Positions 13,829 through 17,259 of a stretch of DNA of 17,259 bases are shown here, piece by piece (position 1 is the stretch's first letter; every line of letters starts with the position of its first letter). The notes below the pieces were generated by a model that did no database searches, was not told where the DNA came from, and saw only the letters and a program-made list of their open reading frames with translations. The DNA comes from JBOGGN01 sp050744165 (GTDB lineage: Bacteria > Actinomycetota > Acidimicrobiia > Acidimicrobiales > Palsa-688): positions 1-17,259 of the forward strand of contig JBOGGN010000318.1 of NCBI GenBank assembly GCA_050744165.1, in the 5' to 3' direction. Made by a program: the position numbers and the translations under genes.

Positions 13829-15619
13829 TCAGGATCCCTGTTTGGGCGCCACGGAGGCAGGGGCCGGCTCGCACTTGGCCACCCCAAGGCCGGCCGCCGC
13901 CCGGCTTCGCTCGATCGAGGCCCGGACACCCGCCGCCTCTCGTTCGCTGCGGCGGGCCGACCAGCCGAGCTCAGGGGCTACGAGGCGGGCCACCGTGAGG
14001 GCGGCGCCGGCGGCCACTTCCTGGTCCAGAAACAGCGCCCGGGTGCGGCGGGCCATCACGTCGTCGAGCGTCCAGGCCATCTCGTAGCGGACCCCGTAGA
14101 CCGCCTCGGCCCGTAGATACGGCAGGCCTGGCAGCATCGGCTGGGCCAACTCCGGGTCGGCTTCCATGATGGCGATCACGGTGCGGGCCTCGGTGCCGTA
14201 CCGCCCAGCCAAATGGGCCAGGGTGGCGTGGTCGACACCGAGGCGTCGGGCGGCGTCACGGCTTCCGAGCGCCTCGCACCCCTCGGCTCCGACCAGTTTC
14301 AGGTGCTTGGTAGGGGAGCGTCGCGCCCCGCGGCCGAGGTGCTCGACCACCATCTCCATGGCGTCGGCCGCCATCGCCCGATAGGTGGTCAGCTTCCCGC
14401 CGGTGATCGACACCAGCCCCTGGGGTGACATGGTCACCTGGTGGCGGCGGGAGAGATCGGCGGTGCGCTGGTCGGTCGCCGCCCGCACCAGGGGTCGCAA
14501 TCCCGCCCAGGTGGCGACGACGTCGGCGGCGGTGAGCTCGGTCGTCAGCGACCCGTTGAGGGCATCGAGCACGTAGGCCACGTCCGCCGGCGTGGGCTCG
14601 GGGTCGTCCAGGGGACCGTCGTAGTCGGTGTCGGTTGTGCCCGCGTAGGTGAACCGTCCCCACGGGATTACAAAGATCGACCGCCGGTCGCCGGGCACGG
14701 GCAGGACCGCCGCCACCTTGGCGGGCAGCCGTTCAGCCGGAAACGTCAGGTGGATCCCCTTGGCGGGCCGGATCGACGCCGCCGACACCGCCGTCCCGGT
14801 CGACGCCGTCGCCGCCGTTCCGGTGGTCGCGGCCGGTGCATCGAGGCTGGGCTCGTCAACCATCGCGCGTACGTGGTCGCTCCACACGCCGGTCGCGTTG
14901 ACGACTATCTCCGCCCGGATCTCGGTGCCGTCCTCGAGGCGGGCGCCGGCAATTCGATCACCGCCCTTCGGTCCCGTCCCAGGCCCGGTCAGCAGGCCGA
15001 CCACTGGGGCGTAGTTGGCGGCCACGGCGCCGTAGCCGAGTACGGCCGTCCGGATCACCGTCAGGGTCAGGCGGGCGTCGTCGGCGTGAGCGTCCCAGTA
15101 GACGAACCCGGCCACCAGCCGGTCCACGTCGAGGCAGGGGAGATCCCGGAGGGCTTCGTCCCGGCTTACCCGGCGGTGGCGGCGGCCGATGCGCACCCCT
15201 CCGGTCAGGTCGTACTGCCACAGAGCCACCGAGTACAGGCGGGCGAGGCTGTGTCCCGCGAGGCCGCCCCGACCCAGAATTGGGATCAGAAACGGCAGCG
15301 GAGACACCAGATGGGGCGCGTTTTCCAGCAGGTGCTGGCGCTCTCCGATGCCCTCGTACACCAGCCGGAACTCCCGTTGCTGGAGGTAGCGGAGCCCGCC
15401 GTGGACCAGCTTGGAGGAACGCGATGAGGTGCCCGATCCGAAGTCTGCCCGCTCCACCAGGGCAGTTCGCAGGCCCCGGGCGGCGGCGTCGAGGGCGATG
15501 CCGGCGCCGGTGATGCCGCCACCGATGACGAGGACGTCGAAGTGTTCTCCCGCCAAGCGGGTAAGGGCGGCGGACCTATCGAAAGAGGTCCGGGGGCCCG
15601 CCGCCCGGCTTCGGATCAT
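13829..15619 (-). CDS. glpD: FAD-dependent glycerol-3-phosphate dehydrogenase
   Basis: GlpD oxidises glycerol-3-phosphate to DHAP at the membrane and passes electrons to quinone. The 596-residue protein (family about 500-590) has the FAD dinucleotide site VLVIGGGITGAGIALDAA (30-47), VERADFGSGTSSRSSKLVHGG (56-76 region), the RYLQQREFRLVYEG stretch, FVYWDAHADDARL, the AKGIHLTFP and FVIPWGRFTYAGTTDTDY segments, and the GGKLTTYR motif. The C-terminal domain is the usual helical cap. An Ala/Thr-rich insertion (ATTGTAATASTGTAVSAA, about 262-279) interrupts the middle and looks like low-complexity expansion. The ATG at 15619 has a strong GGGAGG site four bases upstream, unlike the leaderless genes elsewhere. 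It heads an operon with the AGPS-like gene six bases downstream and is divergent from whiB. Confidence 0.93.
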   Translation of the reverse strand: MIRSRAAGPRTSFDRSAALTRLAGEHFDVLVIGGGITGAGIALDAAARGLRTALVERADFGSGTSSRSSKLVHGGLRYLQQREFRLVYEGIGERQHLLENAPHLVSPLPFLIPILGRGGLAGHSLARLYSVALWQYDLTGGVRIGRRHRRVSRDEALRDLPCLDVDRLVAGFVYWDAHADDARLTLTVIRTAVLGYGAVAANYAPVVGLLTGPGTGPKGGDRIAGARLEDGTEIRAEIVVNATGVWSDHVRAMVDEPSLDAPAATTGTAATASTGTAVSAASIRPAKGIHLTFPAERLPAKVAAVLPVPGDRRSIFVIPWGRFTYAGTTDTDYDGPLDDPEPTPADVAYVLDALNGSLTTELTAADVVATWAGLRPLVRAATDQRTADLSRRHQVTMSPQGLVSITGGKLTTYRAMAADAMEMVVEHLGRGARRSPTKHLKLVGAEGCEALGSRDAARRLGVDHATLAHLAGRYGTEARTVIAIMEADPELAQPMLPGLPYLRAEAVYGVRYEMAWTLDDVMARRTRALFLDQEVAAGAALTVARLVAPELGWSARRSEREAAGVRASIERSRAAAGLGVAKCEPAPASVAPKQGS

Positions 15620-15658
15620 TCGACCTCCCGATCATGAGCGGGAGACTTCGCCCGCTCA
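15620..15658 (-). promoter_or_regulatory. glpD leader: ribosome site and perfect 8-base inverted repeat
   Basis: GGGAGG (15629-15624 on the minus strand) is a strong Shine-Dalgarno site. Just upstream, TGAGCGGG (15635-15642) and CCCGCTCA (15651-15658) form a perfect inverted repeat with an eight-base spacer. It could be an operator for a glp regulator or an mRNA hairpin that influences access to the ribosome site. Confidence 0.5.
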
Positions 15659-15842
15659 GGCCCCATGCACCCTGACGATCAGCGGGGCCAAGCCGCGCAA
15701 GCCTACCGGCCGCTGCGGTCTGGACGAACGGCCTGAGGTCGGGTAAGAATATTCACCGCTATACCCGGAAGAAATGTGGGTATTTAGAACTGTCGCCAAC
15801 CGGGTACAGGACGGTACCGGTGGCAAACCCCATGAGGACGTG
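15659..15842. promoter_or_regulatory. AT-richer divergent promoter region between glpD and whiB
   Basis: The section 15741-15790 is clearly less GC-rich than the rest of the window and holds GAATATTC (15747-15754) and an inverted repeat ATACCC (15761-15766) / GGGTAT (15778-15783) with an 11-base spacer. TATTCT on the minus strand is a candidate -10 for glpD. A GAGGA ribosome site for whiB is at 15834-15838. I could not fix either transcription start. No gene was found here. Confidence 0.45.
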
Positions 15843-16085
15843 ATGAGCCAGACCAAGAACCTGGCGTGGCGCCAGCGGGCCGCCTGCCGCGGCGTTGACC
15901 CGGACATCTTCTACCCGATCTCCGACGAGGAGGCCGAGGAGGCCAAAGCGATCTGCGAGGCGTGCACCGTCTCGGAGACCTGCCTTGAATACGCGCTGAC
16001 CAATCGCGAGCGCGACGGCGTATGGGGCGGCGCCACCGAGCGAGAACGGCGGCGGATGATCCGCCAGCGGCGCCGGTCGGCGTGA
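15843..16085 (+). CDS. whiB: WhiB-family iron-sulfur transcriptional regulator
   Basis: WhiB-like proteins bind a [4Fe-4S] cluster and act with the primary sigma factor in actinobacteria. The 80-residue protein has all four cluster cysteines, C15, C38, C41 and C47, in the C-x22-CxxC-x5-C pattern, the leading WRQRAACRGVDPDIFYP block, the turn motif GVWGG (59-63), and a basic C-terminus (ERERRRMIRQRRR) that contacts DNA. The size and sequence resemble the WhiB2/WhmD group more than the redox group, though this is a judgement by eye. The ATG at 15843 has GAGGA four bases upstream; the frame is open further upstream but without conserved sequence. It is divergent from glpD. It is the clearest phylum marker in the window. 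Confidence 0.95.
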   Translation: MSQTKNLAWRQRAACRGVDPDIFYPISDEEAEEAKAICEACTVSETCLEYALTNRERDGVWGGATERERRRMIRQRRRSA

Positions 16086-16113
16086 CCCGCCGGTTGGCCT
16101 GACCCTCGGCGGG
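16086..16113 (+). terminator. hairpin directly after whiB
   Basis: CCCGCCG (16086-16092) and CGGCGGG (16107-16113) form a perfect seven-base stem with a 14-base loop, beginning at the base after the whiB stop. No T-run follows, though GGGGCATTTTCCCC lies 20 bases on. It may end or attenuate the whiB transcript before the acyl-CoA dehydrogenase promoter. Confidence 0.35.
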
Positions 16114-16152
16114 ACGGAGGGGCGCCGCCCGGGGCATTTTCCCCAACGTTCC

Positions 16153-16181
16153 TGTCACACCGCCCGGCTACCTTCGGCGTC
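16153..16181 (+). promoter_or_regulatory. acyl-CoA dehydrogenase promoter with TGTCACAC element
   Basis: TGTCACAC (16153-16160), eight bases, TACCTT (16169-16174), seven bases, then ATG 16182. The -10 is a true TAnnnT, and the upstream octamer differs from the mre11 and nurA elements only in its first base. The geometry predicts a leaderless transcript. Confidence 0.5.
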
Positions 16182-17259
16182 ATGGACTGGGAGCTGCCCG
16201 AGGAGTTGGCCGACCTCCGCGACAGCGTCCGCCGCTTGGCCCGGGACAAGGTCCGGCCCCGGGCCCGGGAGATCGACGAGACGGGGGAGTATCCCGACGA
16301 CCTCTTCGCCCTGTTCGCGGAGAGCGGGCTGCTCGGGTTGGGGCTGCCCGAGGAGTACGGCGGCAGCGGGGCGGGCGCCCTGGGGCTGTGCCTGGCCATC
16401 GAGGAGGTGGCCAAGTACTCCAACGCCGCCGCCTTGATGCTGCTGCTGAGCCGCCTGCCCACGGGTCCGCTTCTGATTGCAGGCACCGAGTCGCAGAAGC
16501 GGCGTTACCTTCCAGACATCGCTGCCGGCCGGACCCGGGCCGCCTTTGGCCTCTCTGAGGCCCATGCGGGTAGCGACGTGGCTGCCATGGCGACACGGGC
16601 CCGGCCCGCCCAAGGCGGCTGGCGCCTCTCCGGGACCAAGTGCTGGATGTCGGGCATCGCGGAAGCCGACTGGTACCTCATCTTCGCCAAGGCCGGCGCG
16701 GGGGATGGGGGACGAGCCCGGGAGCCGATCGCCGCCTTCGTGGTCGACCGCCACGCTGAGGGGGTCGAGGTCGGGACGCTCGACCGCAAGATGGGCGTGC
16801 GCGGGGTCGAGACCGGGGAGCTGATGCTGGACGACGTGTTCGTGCCCGACGAGGACACTCTCGCCGGCGGGGGAGGGTTCCGGCTGGCGATGCTCGGACT
16901 CAACGCCATGCGTCCCATCGTCGCCGCCCGGGGCATCGGCCTGGCCGAGGGGGCGCTGATGTACGCCACCGAGTACGCCGAGGCGCGGGCCGCCTTCGGC
17001 CAGACGGTGGCCGACTTTCAGGGCATCCAGTGGGAGATCGCCAAGCTGGCGACAGACATCGAGGCCGCCAGGCTGCTCACCTACCGAGCTGCGGCCTACG
17101 TGGATCAGGGTCGGTATACCAAGCAGTGGGCCCCCTACCTGTCGATGGCGAAATACGCCGCCACCGAGCTGGCGGTTCGAGCCTCGGGGCTGGCAGTGCA
17201 GCTGCTCGGGGCGGCGGGCTACATGAAGGACCACCCCACCGAGCTGTGGTACCGAGACG
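16182..17259 (+). CDS. acyl-CoA dehydrogenase, C-terminus beyond the window
   Basis: Acyl-CoA dehydrogenases introduce the first double bond in acyl-CoA oxidation, using FAD and electron-transfer flavoprotein. The visible 359 residues cover the helical N-terminal domain (MDWELPEELADLRDSVRRLA, then LGLPEEYGGSG), the FAD/substrate loop AFGLSEAHAGSD (121-132), the beta domain with GTKCWMSGIAEADWYLIFAK, the GVRGVETGEL strand, and the C-terminal helical domain with RAAFGQTVADFQGIQ (about 267-281), which packs against FAD. The sequence ends at AAGYMKDHPTELWYRD, just before the YEGT region that carries the catalytic Glu in most members, so activity cannot be judged. About 20-25 residues are probably missing. 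The ATG at 16182 is fixed by conserved sequence and by the -10 box seven bases upstream. Its chain-length preference is unknown. Confidence 0.93.
   Translation, partial: MDWELPEELADLRDSVRRLARDKVRPRAREIDETGEYPDDLFALFAESGLLGLGLPEEYGGSGAGALGLCLAIEEVAKYSNAAALMLLLSRLPTGPLLIAGTESQKRRYLPDIAAGRTRAAFGLSEAHAGSDVAAMATRARPAQGGWRLSGTKCWMSGIAEADWYLIFAKAGAGDGGRAREPIAAFVVDRHAEGVEVGTLDRKMGVRGVETGELMLDDVFVPDEDTLAGGGGFRLAMLGLNAMRPIVAARGIGLAEGALMYATEYAEARAAFGQTVADFQGIQWEIAKLATDIEAARLLTYRAAAYVDQGRYTKQWAPYLSMAKYAATELAVRASGLAVQLLGAAGYMKDHPTELWYRD

Noticed and set aside
16155..17234. 359-residue minus-strand open frame opposite the acyl-CoA dehydrogenase
   Set aside because: The plus strand reads as a clear acyl-CoA dehydrogenase with family motifs throughout; the antisense frame has none.

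Overview
The window is GC-rich and comes from an actinobacterium. A complete WhiB-family iron-sulfur regulator, many GTG starts, several TAnnnT -10 boxes only 6-7 bases before a start codon (leaderless transcripts), and Ku with a stand-alone LigD polymerase all point that way. A NurA-HerA pair and a reduced Mre11/SbcD-type nuclease suggest a deep-branching class (Acidimicrobiia or Thermoleophilia would fit) rather than a Streptomyces or Mycobacterium relative; that placement is inference. No rRNA, tRNA, CRISPR array, insertion sequence or attachment site was seen, and no stretch over 300 bases lacks a gene.

Left part (1-8007) is a DNA-end-processing and break-repair island. On the minus strand lies an Mre11/SbcD-type phosphoesterase whose stop overlaps the start of a gene cut off by the window edge (probably the Rad50/SbcC partner). 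Divergent from it are a membrane-anchored NERD nuclease-domain protein and a multi-span membrane protein. Converging on these is a nurA-herA operon (5'-3' nuclease plus hexameric DNA-pumping ATPase). A small cytochrome b-like membrane protein separates this from a divergent ku-ligD(pol) operon for non-homologous end joining. Two of these repair units (mre11 and nurA-herA) share an 11-base promoter element with the same spacing to the -10 box and start codon; a variant of it also precedes the acyl-CoA dehydrogenase gene at the right end.

Middle part (8035-10152) holds a secreted Kelch-type seven-bladed propeller lipoprotein and, converging on it, a class I methyltransferase.

Right part (10219-15619, minus strand) is a glycerol-3-phosphate/ether-lipid type operon read in the order glpD, an alkyl-DHAP-synthase-like flavoenzyme with an 18-base minisatellite, a four-helix membrane protein, and a glycerol-kinase-like FGGY kinase with a changed substrate pocket. 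GlpD would feed DHAP, the core of the substrate of the AGPS family. Divergent from glpD is whiB, followed by an acyl-CoA dehydrogenase that runs off the right edge.
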